Below, piece by piece: positions 25,098 through 38,392 of a stretch of 64,000 bases of DNA. Positions within the stretch are counted from its first letter, which is position 1. Every line of letters starts with the position of its first letter. A program made the translations under genes and the position numbers. Source of the stretch: Paragyromitra xinjiangensis (taxonomy: Eukaryota; Ascomycota; Pezizomycetes; Pezizales; Discinaceae). The DNA is taken from the NCBI GenBank assembly GCA_038503065.1, contig JBCAMK010000007.1, forward strand, positions 744,001 through 808,000, in the 5' to 3' direction. The notes beneath the pieces are model-generated. The model saw nothing but the letters and a program-made list of their open reading frames with translations, searched no databases and was not told the DNA's origin.

Positions 25098-28000
25098 TGT
25101 TAATGTATTATGTGGTCCGTGTCCGTATCCGAGTTGGCGGGTTTAAAGGTCGTAGTGTTTATCGAGATCCCCTAGTTTCCTATGCGGCCATTCCGTGGAT
25201 CCCGTGGGGCGCAGTCAGCTCCGTCGGCGAGCAAAGTCGCAGCGCGGGGGGAAGTAGGAAAGAGGAGAAAAGGAAAGAACTGGGGGGGGGCAGTCCGGGA
25301 GTATATGAATGCGTGTGGAGGAGGGAACCAAAGCGTTGGGAGAGAGTGTATTAGAGGAGAGGAAGAGAGGAGAAAGAGATTAGAGAGGGGGAGAATGAAC
25401 GAACGCGATCTGTATTCCTCTATTCTTCCAGTCAGTCTCATCCGTTCGTTCATTCACATATTTCTTGGGTCGCAGGGGGGGAACTCCCGACAGGATGGCG
25501 GCGCCTAAAAATAGGAAATAGGTGCAGCCACTAGCCTGATCCGTGATTCGTTTCCGAAAAAAGAACCCAGTAAATTCCCACGCACTTTCTCCTCACGCCC
25601 TCTCTCCTGCTCTCCTACTCGCTCCTTCTGCCCCAAGGCACCGTCTTGGCAGGGAGAAAGGGGAAAAATAAAATAAAATAAGAGGGACCAACGGGTTAGG
25701 GCAAGTCCACCTCGAGAAGGGAAAAGCTTCTGCCAAAAGCAAGAAAGGGGAGACATCGAGATGCCAGATGGCGCTTCAATTTGCTGCTGCGATTTATTCT
25801 TAGATCCACCCCATACCCGTCCTGGATGATAGCCGCCCCTCTCAAACATCCAACAGCCAACCAACGTGGGGCTATTTCCGGTGGGACAGGGGGAAAGTGA
25901 CTGAGCTGCGCGGGGTGGTGACTCGGGTAGGAGAAGCGAGCAAGCGGGGCCAGCGGGCAAGAAAACGTGTTTGTGTTCACTTCTTGCGATCGTCACTTGG
26001 TCAGAGCAGAGTAGACGCACATATCAGCACAAGCCAGAGTGGAAGTCTACCGATTAGATCTCGCTTCAGCTCTCAGGTACACGCTGAGCAAAAACACAAA
26101 TATCTAGCATACCCGCCCGTATCCTGTGGGGCTGCATGAAAGCTCTGACTAAGGACTGAAAATACTACATACCAGGGCAGGCCTTCATTTCTTGACACAA
26201 ATTAATGCGTTCCGACTGCTGCATAAAGAATATGTAATCAACGGTTGCTTTATTTATGGTCGTGAAATTGGTGAGGACACAACCTGCACTTGCAGTTGGC
26301 TGTTACACACGATGGAGAATCCCGAGAAAATACAAAAGAATCGGCATGATCAATCCAGGCACCATGCCTAACTAATCCCTCCGTGATCAGAATAGCAGTT
26401 GACGAAAAGCTTATCTAGTGTCATGCATTCGCGGCCATAGGATTTAAAAAGAAAAGAAAAGAAACCAAGAAGATAAAGTACCTGCATAATCGCACCCACT
26501 TCCCCTGAGTTCTAGCAAGCGTATTAATAGTCTGTATTTGGAATCCTGGTTTTCAGGGGAAGAGAAGGCATGATTGCCAAGGTTGAATGATTACCTTCTC
26601 TCCCAAAATGACCTGGGCAAGGATTGGTCGTTGGAGGGCAATAGGAGTGAAGAGAGAAGGTGGTATATTAGGAACGGCGAGAAATTAGGGGTTGGTAAGT
26701 AAACAAGTGGGGAGGGGATTAATGATCACAAGACAAATGAAGCGGGAGAATTTACCAGAGGCGAAAAAGAGAGGAGAGGAGGAGGAGTGGTGACAAAAGC
26801 GAGTGACGTTATATGAATACACGTGACTTAAGAGGCGCAGACCAGGGGGTCAGCGGGAACGCCCTATCCTGCAAGATTCAAATGCGTGATAGCAGTTACA
26901 CAGAAGTCTCTTGATTTAGGAGATAACAATCATAACATAGGGCAGGGAAAAACTCTAAGGTTGGTTGCATCACTATACGTCACTCGCTTTAGTTCAGCCG
27001 AAGGCTATTCCATCAAGCACGAAACCAAGGGTGCTAGGAACGAACTCCATAGCTTAGTCCCATTTTTGTCCCATAAATCCTTGGGAGGCGGCTCGGTGGG
27101 AGCCCAAGAATGGGATAGTATGGAGTTGGGAATGTGTGTACGGGAGACTACAAAGGTTGTGGAATTGCCTGCCATAGGAAGCAGCTCGCCCGAGACTGAT
27201 ATTTTCTTCGTGTCCGTATGTTTTGCAGAGGGCGGGTTTGAGTTCTTGATGTGTTCATTACCGAGATAGTACGACAGATCATTTTAATAAACAGATCAAG
27301 GAGATGAGAATATGGGAAAGTGACTTTACTCCTGGCAAGTAACCGTAAAAGCGGATGAGGATCCAAGTATATCATCGGAAGAAGTTTCATCCTTCAGTAA
27401 GCTCACCTACGTTGAACTTAAACCGAGTAATTTAACCCTCTCATTACCGTAATGTCATGGGATATCACTTAGCTACCACGTTAATCTTTTTATAAGGCGA
27501 GCGGGAGGAATATTTAATTAGCCAATGTCTTTTAGACTTGTTCTCAAGACCGTTTCTAGGCGTGCTTCCGTCCAAAGCATACTCGTACTACCATATAACC
27601 GGCGGCCTTAGCAACTCTACATGTACTTACGATATAATAAGTTGATGTAACCTGAAGAACACAATAACCGCGTTCGGCCTATCACACCTAAATATACCCC
27701 GAATCCCAGTGTAGCCAATCGCAAACGGGCAACACATGGTCAGGGCCACTGCATCAAGCTCAATTTAAGGTGGCCCGCAGGTCCAGCAAGAACTTCCCGA
27801 AATCTAATCGATAGGAGTATGTATCTCCTTAAGGGTACATGTACATGTAGTTGCTATATGTATTTGACTGCAACCCATCGTCGCTTAAAATAGTACCACC
27901 AGCAAGTTGGTGAGTTCTCTAAATAGGTGGTTGGGTTTGTGCGTTGCGGTTGGAGTGGTCAATTAGCCGCGGTGCCCCCATTCTACCTACGCCTTGGGCG

Positions 28001-28659
28001 TGCTTTTGCATGATATGAGGAAACGAGTGATTCGCTGTGGAGGTGTGACCGCGTGATTAAGCTAGTCTCTTGACACCGTCTAGCCTCTAAGTGGGGGATG
28101 TAGGTAGGAATACGTTGAAGCACATACATGATAATGTGATTTCACTCCTACGAGCAAGCACTAGCGAAAAAATGAGCGACATATTTCCCCTGCAGGCAGT
28201 GGGTTTAAACGGGTTTTCATCCGAACTACGAGAGGTGTTGAGAAGAAGAAGCGGAGCATTCGTTAGAGGTTACGTTTGGTAAGATAAGACGGGAGGAAGT
28301 TTCCAGAAAGGGAATGGGTGGGATTGGTGGAGCATAAGATTGGAGATTTCGCAAAAAACGGAGGGGAAAAAAAACTGCCGGGAGCAGTCATACTTATCGA
28401 TATTCCGTGAGAAGTTACATAACCATATACTCAAACTTAACACGAACATGTAAATTGACAACAGATGAGTTGATTTCTCCCCTGCACCCTCTTCTTTTTC
28501 AGACAGACTCTAGGCGCTGACACAGCCCGAAAAAAGTATGATCCCGGTCCTAAGAAGCAGGTCAATTCTGAATTGGAGTACGGTGGCAATCGAAAGACAT
28601 ACTCTGAAGTAGTAGCGTGCTTGGTTTTGGGTGAGTTTTTCTCCATTGACGATCCACCA
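25098..28659. other. 3.6-kb gene-free region
   Basis: The first few hundred bases upstream of 25097 are strongly purine/pyrimidine-skewed and are the likely promoter of the proline-rich gene. Further on I see only short unsupported open frames, the longest at 26886-27269 (127 codons, no motif). Three TACATGTA copies lie at 27618-27625 and 27836-27849 (two overlapping). No gene is called. Confidence 0.5.
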
Positions 28660-29880
28660 TCAGCCAACCTGGACGGTTGGTGGGGGGTACTGCCTACCTA
28701 ACACATATTCTTCCATAACTTTCATCTCCTCCACACTAACAAATTCCTCTTCCTCAATTTGTGGGTGAGTTTTATTGGAGTTGGTTAGTCCGACAAATTT
28801 CGCTGACTCTAGACAGATATTTTCTCTCATCCAAATTGCAACCTCGAGCCAAAAACCAGTAAAGAGCCTACTGTATTGTACGGAAAAACGGGAAAGCGAT
28901 GCTTTATGAAAGCTTAGAAAGGCGTAGAGCTCATGATCGTGCATATCGATTCCCACAAAGTTGACCTCTTTCAAGTATGGAGAAATCTGCTTATCGCCAA
29001 GAAGCTTTGTAAACCCTACGGTGATGTCGGGCCTAACACTGAACTGAAGGTTGAGTTTCTCTAGCAGTTTAGTAGACGAGAAAACAATAGCTAACGGATT
29101 CTTCTGAAGATACGGGATCACATATTCATGGTTCTCGGTATCGAATCTCAGCTGCAGATCACGACAATCCTTCACGAACCCGGCAAGTCCCTTGAGGAGA
29201 GTTGCGTCTTCGAAAATACACTGCGGGATTTCATTGATCGACTGGAAGGACTTTATCTTGGTGTTCGTGTAGCGAGATGCATCTATTAGAGCTCTCAATG
29301 CCTCGATTGCAAAATAAGAATTTGGGTCGATCCATGACGCAGGTGCTCCATCGTATTCACGGATACCCCAAGCACCAAAATGAGCCCTTTCTTCGCTTGC
29401 AGTTACAATAGAGCGTTCATTCCCACCACCATCCCTCATATATACTGCCTCAAGCTTTTTAAGGCGGATCAGAGAGGCCATAAGAATCGACGAGTGATCT
29501 CTTGAAGTTAGAAATTCGTAGCATTCCTTTGCAAAACTTTTGAATATCCATGTATTATGTTGGTACAAGTCCCATTCTGGGCTGTGGGGAGTATTGAGAA
29601 AATGCAGTCTCTCTTTAACGCGGCCCCAGATTAAATTCTTGGTGTCGTAAACGACGTTCAGAATTAAGCATTTCACTTGTGCTGCTATATCGCTTCTATA
29701 GGATAACTTGTGGAGGCGGGTGAGACTCTCGCGAGTGGGCCAGACGTCGATTGTGTGAAATAGGAATTCTTTTCCAAGGTCGGCGAATGAGTGTTGGACT
29801 AGCCGGAAGTTCTCGAGGTCGGATTTGGTGGGGATGTGGCGGAGGATCTGGCGGATGGTTTCGGGGCTGAGGTCATCCAT
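28660..29880 (-). CDS. F-box protein
   Basis: A single-exon gene of 406 codons on the complement. The N-terminus is an F-box: LSPETIRQILRHIPTKSDLE, then FRLVQHSFADLGKEFLF. The rest follows the pattern of fungal F-box proteins with irregular LRR-like segments (LEKLNLQFSV, LKEVNFVGID) and no other recognisable domain. It would act as a substrate receptor for an SCF ubiquitin ligase; the target is unknown. It shows no close resemblance to the F-box/LRR gene at 2608-4335. Confidence 0.85.
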   Translation of the reverse strand: MDDLSPETIRQILRHIPTKSDLENFRLVQHSFADLGKEFLFHTIDVWPTRESLTRLHKLSYRSDIAAQVKCLILNVVYDTKNLIWGRVKERLHFLNTPHSPEWDLYQHNTWIFKSFAKECYEFLTSRDHSSILMASLIRLKKLEAVYMRDGGGNERSIVTASEERAHFGAWGIREYDGAPASWIDPNSYFAIEALRALIDASRYTNTKIKSFQSINEIPQCIFEDATLLKGLAGFVKDCRDLQLRFDTENHEYVIPYLQKNPLAIVFSSTKLLEKLNLQFSVRPDITVGFTKLLGDKQISPYLKEVNFVGIDMHDHELYAFLSFHKASLSRFSVQYSRLFTGFWLEVAIWMRENICLESAKFVGLTNSNKTHPQIEEEEFVSVEEMKVMEEYVLGRQYPPPTVQVG

Positions 29881-32759
29881 TGCTAGGCTTAACTGCGTCT
29901 ATAGTAGGAGTTTGGTATAAGCTCGATTGCAACAAATGTTTAGGGCCTGGAAGTCGTTTAGTTTCTGGCTTATGAATAAAAGAGTTATAAGGTGACTAGA
30001 GTTTTACGTAGAGCGAAAGTTTTGAAAACGGTAATAATGACCGGCAGTAAATGTGTCCTTGCCAACCTGGAGACAAGTACTGCAGCCTAAGGTTGGTACT
30101 ATGTTTCCTTCTACCTAGGAGAATTCCGCTGAAATAGAGAGTTTTCGGGGTTTTAGATTTGTGGTTGTTTGATACAAGTACTTATGGTGGGGTTGGGAGA
30201 AATTCATTTAAGAAGTTAATCACTTGCCGGGCCGAACTGCTTCCTGTAAAATAGGCTTAAGGGGCTGTAAGGTTGGAATTTCTTTCATCTAAGACTTGGA
30301 GTTCTTTCGTTGAATGCTTTATGGGTTTATTTTTGCCTTCACTTTGAGGCTGCAAGTCCATATCTCCGGCCGCTAAATGTGATGATGGTATCAGGAAGCT
30401 TTTTGGTGATGTGATATAATTTGGGGGACTTATGGCTGGGTAGTACTGCTGGGCTATTATGTTTCCTAGATGTATTACTTCCCTGGGAACCGTGAGAATA
30501 GGTTGCCTAGGCCTCATGTTTAGCTTAAGTTTTTCGGAATTAGCTGCCAAGGAAGATCTAGGCGTAAGGTACGAGTCTTGGCGTCAAGCATTGAAGGCTG
30601 GGCACATGACAGGAGAACAGGTCCGGTATTGGTTTAGGGTTAAGGTATTTGGTATCTGGGAGCCATATTCATTTGTGGAGTCGCTTCTGGTCTCTTATCT
30701 GCACGCATACATCTTCGAGGATGTTGATAGCGCGAGTGAGCGGTTGTATATTGGCTCCTGTGCTAGGCGAGAAAATGCTACGGTCGGTTCCGTCGCATCG
30801 TGATAGACAGCCACCAGCTTTTATTACGGGATGAATCTTGGCGCTATATATAGACTATAGCCCAATTCCCTAGTACTGAATAAACTGTCCTCTGTGAGTT
30901 TGTTTTTGTGCATCGTGGTCCTCAGTGTTTGGCCTGTAGCTTGGGGCTTAATACATGTAGTTTTGGCCTGATTGCTCGAGTGACTTGCGCTTATGCGTGC
31001 CATCAAGTTATCGTCAAGCCATTCTCAAGCCACAACCGCAGCCTCAATTCAGTCAACAACTACATATGTTTGCATCAATATGTCTTAAGCGGGATGGTCG
31101 AAGTCCGGTTTAACCGAACAAAGCTGGAAGCCAATTTGTTCGGGTACAAGGCATTCCGTGAAGTATCATTGTGCTGAGCCGTATGGAAAGTTGCCAATGG
31201 TACATGTAGTTCTCTTTTCTGTAGGAATATGTTGTGACATGTATAGATAAAGCTGAGATGGAACTAGCCCTTTAGGAACACGTTTTTTTAAAGCATCTAT
31301 AAGTTACATGCAGTGACTTGCGCAAGTGAAACAGCACTTGAAGGTTGAGCGTCTGCGGTTCCGGTTTGGATTTTGCCGTCCTAGGCGGTTTGTTTTTGAG
31401 CTGTGTCATATGAGAGTTCTCGGTGAGAACACCGCTTTCACTTTCAGAATGTAGTCTATACATGTTCATGTAGTTAAGCAGAGTTATAGTGCCGAATATT
31501 TCTAATGACGAAAGAGTGAGCGGTCGGCTTTTCAGATTTCTTTGGTGATTTGAATTTTCCCTTTTTCCCGATGCCTGTCATCGCAGCGGGTCGAGCGATG
31601 GCAATCGAGCATATGACCACGTCGTCAGAAGCGACAATCATGTCTTAGATGACATGGGATCTCATGAGACTGTCATTGGTTTCGAGTAGACTTGACGTAC
31701 TTTTGGGACGGTAGAGTATCTGTGGATACCTATATAGGCCACATTCTTATCACTACAGTGAAGTAGAAGGCAAACCAGTAGCAGCCCTTGTACCTGTGCG
31801 TATTAATTAAACGCCACACTCTTGGATTACTATTCGGAGATCTGAAGGCAGATCAGAGAAGGTTTTTGGGCTCCTATACTAGGTTTTGAAGGAAAATTTT
31901 CTAATGTTTGGAACGCACTTAAAGTTTTTTCGAGTTAGGATATGAAGAACTCTTGGTTTGTCAAGTTGACCTAATATTTGAGACAAGAGGTGCTGTTTCT
32001 TGGTTGGTGAGACATCCAGAATTCGCCGGGGGCTTGCTGGGATCTTCGCTGTGCTTCCGGATTCGTCATAGATATGCCCTCGAGCCAGTGCCCAACGTCA
32101 ACTTTACTCTTTTGGGCGTCGAGGGACTACAGAAGGACACTAGTGGTTCTGCTTCGGCCTAATTTTCGCGTATCTACGACAGGGGCGGCACGTTGTTTTG
32201 AATGCGGACACCTGCTCTTTGCATAAGGTTTGGTTGATATCCCCAACCATAAGCCTGCAAAGGGATGTTATTCCTTGACGACGGGATGAGTTGGCAATAC
32301 CTCGGATGTTCTAGCTTCTGGTTAGTGAGGGTATTTCTTATTGTTTTTACGCATAGCAAGCACTGGGACATGTATGTTTGGGTTCTGGACTTGAGATCAC
32401 GTCCTTCTTTTAGTGGCGGTCTGATCAACGAACCACACATGTTCAATTCAGAGCCCGGGATACATTATTAGGGGGACTTTGCTCCGGCGCGGGGCAGACT
32501 AGCTGCATACAGGTATGGTTAATCGTGGGGAACTTGTTTTGGGTTCAGGAACTCATCTCTGGATGAATGAATGAATTCGTAAACGGATATGATCGACCCT
32601 GTCCCCGCGCACTGGAATGCTATAAAATGGATGCAAGGAGACCGTTTTTCTAGCGTGAATTCTTAACTTGCTAGAAGCCCATTAGGTTGCCTCTTCTTTT
32701 TTGAGATCATCCAAATAGCTTCAATTTCGAGAAAGTTTGAACCTTTCGTCAGAACAAGC
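29881..32759. other. 2.9-kb gene-free region
   Basis: Two overlapping antisense open frames stand out (complement 30550-30257, and 30459-30803), listed below. Otherwise there are only short frames. TACATGTA occurs at 30952-30959 and 31201-31208. The right end (32570-32759) is the promoter of the glucanase gene and contains TATAAAA near 32621. Confidence 0.5.
30257..30803. other. possible degenerate gene, overlapping antisense frames
   Basis: On the complement, 30550-30257 reads 97 codons without a clear ATG, including VPREVIHLGNIIAQQ, which has a protein-like composition. On the plus strand, 30459-30803 reads 115 codons including RYWFRVKVFGIWEPY. Neither has neighbouring exons that I could join. 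This may be a relic, a lineage-specific small gene or chance. Confidence 0.2.
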
Positions 32760-34504
<1,745 letters not shown>

Positions 34505-35441
34505 GACCTTGGAGCTTAATGAATGGGATTATTGGTATTTTTTTTGACACGACATTTATGGTGATCCCCTAGTGGTTTTTGTTTGGGTTAGGCTTTTTTT
34601 CTCCTTATATAATTCTGGGAGCAGTGGGTTAATGGGCTCGCTCACTTTTAAACGCAAACAGACCTTTGAGTCCCGTATATAAACACAATAAACATGATCG
34701 CGAGTAAAGCAGCTATTTATCTTTGTGAGCGTAAGAAACGTGGCTAAGAGGCTATTGAAGATTGGACCCGCGGTAGCTTGGCATATAGGCTTGCTATTGT
34801 CGTGGTGTAGGCTTGAATGCCTTACAATAGTTAATCAATGGAGAAGCCACTCAATGTAGAGTACGGTTGCACATGGTGTTGGTACACGAAACCCACTGAT
34901 AATGGATTGGAGGCAAAGGGTTGGAGTAAAGGTATATGTCAAAATCTTGTGTCAATGGAGTATTCGACTGAGCACCTTGAGCGTTGAAGAAATATACTGT
35001 CACATGGAGGCTCCAATATATACCGTGGAGCATTCGATAGCTCTTCTAGAGCGTTTTCGAAGAGGTAAATGAAGAATCTACCAGAACCGGATGGTTCTGG
35101 CAGTAACTGCCGCCACCGAGTGACGCAGTATGACTTCTACCCAAACATCTCCTTCTGGCTATGTACGGTAATGTAAATCGTAGTTTCGATGATGCCAGAT
35201 AGGTCATTATTGTCTCGTCCACTGCTGTTGAGGAAGGGCCTCTTGATGCCTGTTTTCGAGGGTCTTAGCACAGCTCCCTGGAGCAAGCTATTATACAAGA
35301 AGACTAGTCGATTATCATGACTTTCTTGGCGACTCTTGCGGGGTGCAACATCCAGTTTTCCCCGACTTCGTAATCTACTCAAGCGCCAAATATTCCACCA
35401 AGACAGGTTTCTATTTTCTAAAAGCAACTAAATCACAAAAG
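34505..35441. other. intergenic, glucanase 3' side and aldehyde dehydrogenase promoter
   Basis: No gene is seen. An ORF on the complement at 35137-35427 has no motif and overlaps the leader of the aldehyde dehydrogenase. Confidence 0.55.
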
Positions 35442-37290
35442 ATGCAGCGAGCTTGGAATGCAGTTAAAACGAGAGGATTCAATCACCGGGTGTTGATACA
35501 CCAATCAGTGCCGCCTTACCTTCTGAAACACGGCACAATTGGGAGCTTACTTGCAGCACGATCGTTTTCGAATCAAAATTATATAACTCCATTTCTAATC
35601 AATAATGAGGAAATCATCTCGGACAAAAAATTCGATGTTCGTAATCCACGTGACTCCAAGTTGCTCTGGAGTGCTTCAGCTGCTACAATATCAGATGTCA
35701 AAAAGGTCACACAAGCAGCATCCGCAGCGTTTCCTTCTTGGTCTACTACGAAACTTGTGAAGCGACGAGAATTGCTATTGAAATTTGCGGATGTCCTTAC
35801 GAAGCGAACCGAAGACTTGAAGGAATGCATGTGCATTGAAACAGCTGCGCAGGCTTCATGGGCTGAGTTTAACATTCACACGGCTGCTGGGTTTGTTCAA
35901 GAGGTTGCTGGGAGGGTGACTAGTATCACGGGAATAATACCTGAAAGTACCGAGGAAGGTAAAGAAAAGCAGAGCTCTTCTAGGAATAATCCCTGGACTA
36001 ATTATGTTTCCTTTTCACTTTTTTTCTAGGACGGGATGCATTTATATACAAAGAACCATATGGGGTGGTACTTGCAATTGCGCCTTGGTAGTAGATATGC
36101 TCGATACTAGGGTGAGATTTGTCTACTGGCTAATGGCTTTGATTAGGAATGCTCCCATAATTCTTGCGATGAGGGCAATACTTTTCCCACTCGCCGCTGG
36201 GAACACTGTTATATTCAAGTCTTCGGAGCTATCGCCAAGAACCCATCTTATGTTGGCTTCATTCTTTGCTGAGGCCGGATTCCCACCCGGAGTTGTTAAT
36301 GTGATTGGGCACACTCGTCAAGATGGGGCAGAGATTACGGAAGCTTTGATTTCCCAGCGCGAGGTGAAAAAGATAAATTTTACTGGAAGTACCATTGTGG
36401 GAAGGAAGATTGCAGCGAAGGCTGGAGAACACTTAAAGCCCGTCCTCCTAGAACTGGGAGGAAAAGGATCCTTGATTGTACTTGAAGATGCAGATATCGA
36501 AAAGGCGGCGGAAGCTGCTGTTTTTGGGAGTTTTCTACACGTAAGTGCGATTGTGTGTGCTCTTTTGGGGGAGTTCTTGGCGATTACTACTTGTAGTCGC
36601 TGGCCTATCCCCAACGGTGATGACTATAATTGCTGACACTATGCCCATCGCTGTAGGCAGGCCAAGTGTGCATGGCCACGGAAAAGATAATTGTTCACAC
36701 TTCGATTGTTGAACCTTTCATTAAAGCTTTGGTTGTTGCTTCTCAGAAGTTCCCAGGAGACCAGTCATTGGTACTTCCTGATAGCCAAAAGAAACTTTAT
36801 GACCTCGTCGACTCCGCCGTGAAGCAAGGTGCTACTATTTTGAACACCGGTTCACAACAAGGCTATAATGAGAGTACCACAGCTTTTCCTAACACGATAG
36901 TCAGAGATGTTACAGATAAGATGGATCTTTATCATGTAGAGTCTTTTGGACCCTTGGCCAGCATCATTGCTGTTGGCACAGAAGATGAGGCGATACGGAT
37001 CGCAAATGATACTGAGTATGGGTTGAGCTCTGCAGTTTGGAGCCAAGATTTGGGAAGGGCATTGAGAATTGCAAAAAGAATAGAGAGCGGGTAGGCAGTA
37101 AAAAGCAAAAAAATTATTGGATTTTTTTCGCTAATGGGGAAGCAGGGCTGTTCATATAAATGGTATGACCATTCACGATGAACCGCACTTGCCACATGGT
37201 GGAAGGAAGGAAAGTGGTTTTGGGCGATTTGGAGGTAGCTGGGGATTAGAAGAATTTTTGACTACGAAGACGGTAACATTTAGGGTTTGA
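35442..37290 (+). CDS. NAD(P)-dependent aldehyde dehydrogenase, salicylaldehyde/vanillin type
   Basis: Five exons (35442-35958, 36030-36087, 36147-36540, 36657-37090, 37146-37290) give 515 aa. Catalytic residues are present: Asn193 in APWNAPIIL, Glu294 in LELGGKG, and the nucleophile Cys328 in AGQVCMATEK. The cofactor-binding region NFTGSTIVGRKIA and the C-terminal HDEPHLPHGGRKESGFGRFGG are intact. The pattern APWNAPIILAMRAI is closest, in my recollection, to salicylaldehyde and vanillin dehydrogenases, so an aromatic or aliphatic aldehyde is oxidised to the acid. The first 45 residues are basic, nearly free of acidic residues, and end LLAARSFSN, which looks like a mitochondrial presequence. 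The exact substrate is uncertain. Confidence 0.92.
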
Positions 37291-38392
37291 AGGGATAGGA
37301 CCCATGTAGTAAAGGAGGTTTCATACAATATTGCCAAGATATCACGGAACAATTCAGTGGGCAAATTCCGAGAAGCTAAAGAGGACTTAAGAAGAAAAGT
37401 TTGTTAAAAGAATACGGCGGGAGTAGGTTTTCACGCCAGCATCACTAGATATGAATATCGGAACACACAAGAATTCATCTTCATAGTAAGTGGGATTGTG
37501 TTATTTTTAGTTTTTCTATGGGCTTTATTCAGTTGTAAACTTGCTCTTTAAGACTTTCTCAAGTTTTCTTCGGATTTGGATTTGTGAATGTAACTAATAA
37601 GTTTATTGCCACCCAGCCTTTTAGAGCGCCACCTACGGGAAGGGTGCTAGTCAAGGTCAGTCAGATAGAGAAACCTGCTGAGAAATCGACGTTTATTGTT
37701 TATCATTGTCTCCTCGTTGCTTTTCGACGAGGCCCACCGACTTAGTTACCTGTGTCGCGTGCCGAAGAAGTCCGACGGTAATACCCAAGCCTTTTCTAGT
37801 TTAAACAAGCATTTCCACTACGTTAGAGCCACTCCCGAGTTACCATAATTAGTTACGGTCTACTGTTAACAGAGCTACTTGCCGCCACATCCGAGCCCGA
37901 TGGGAAATCTCCGAAAAGTACCGATACGCAATGTGGACCTTCTATCTTTTCTGGAAATTTATCATCGTTTTTGAAATTGTTTGCAAATGTAAACTCTCTG
38001 TTTTCTTCCGAGCAGCGCCTAGATATCTCCTACACCATTAATCCGGAATTATTTAGTCTCGTGACGTCAACTTTACTTAGTACTGACTTGTGCTTCGGCA
38101 TTCGGCCCACGGAAAAGGGACGATCGTGATAGGTTCAATCTTAGTTTTATTCCGGCCGCGGTAGTCTCGCCATCTGTTAGTGGAAAGCAACATGTGGCTA
38201 CCTCGCTCCGGGGAAGAAATTACCTGCTAGATCAGGGGAAGATAGACTCTGGAGTCGACCCTAAAAGTTGCGATATATGTATGTCCACACCCCACAAAAT
38301 TATTTTGAACCCTTGAGATTCTGAACCTTCCGCTACAACTTCATTCCGGCCTGTCTACATACTCTGTGCCCTAGGCAACTATTTTGAATATA
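37291..38392. other. 1.1-kb intergenic region
   Basis: No gene is seen. The right part is the promoter of the peptide transporter. Confidence 0.55.

Noticed and set aside
26886..27269. 127-codon plus-strand frame
   Set aside because: Isolated, begins just after a stop, shows no motif and no intron signals; chance remains likely.
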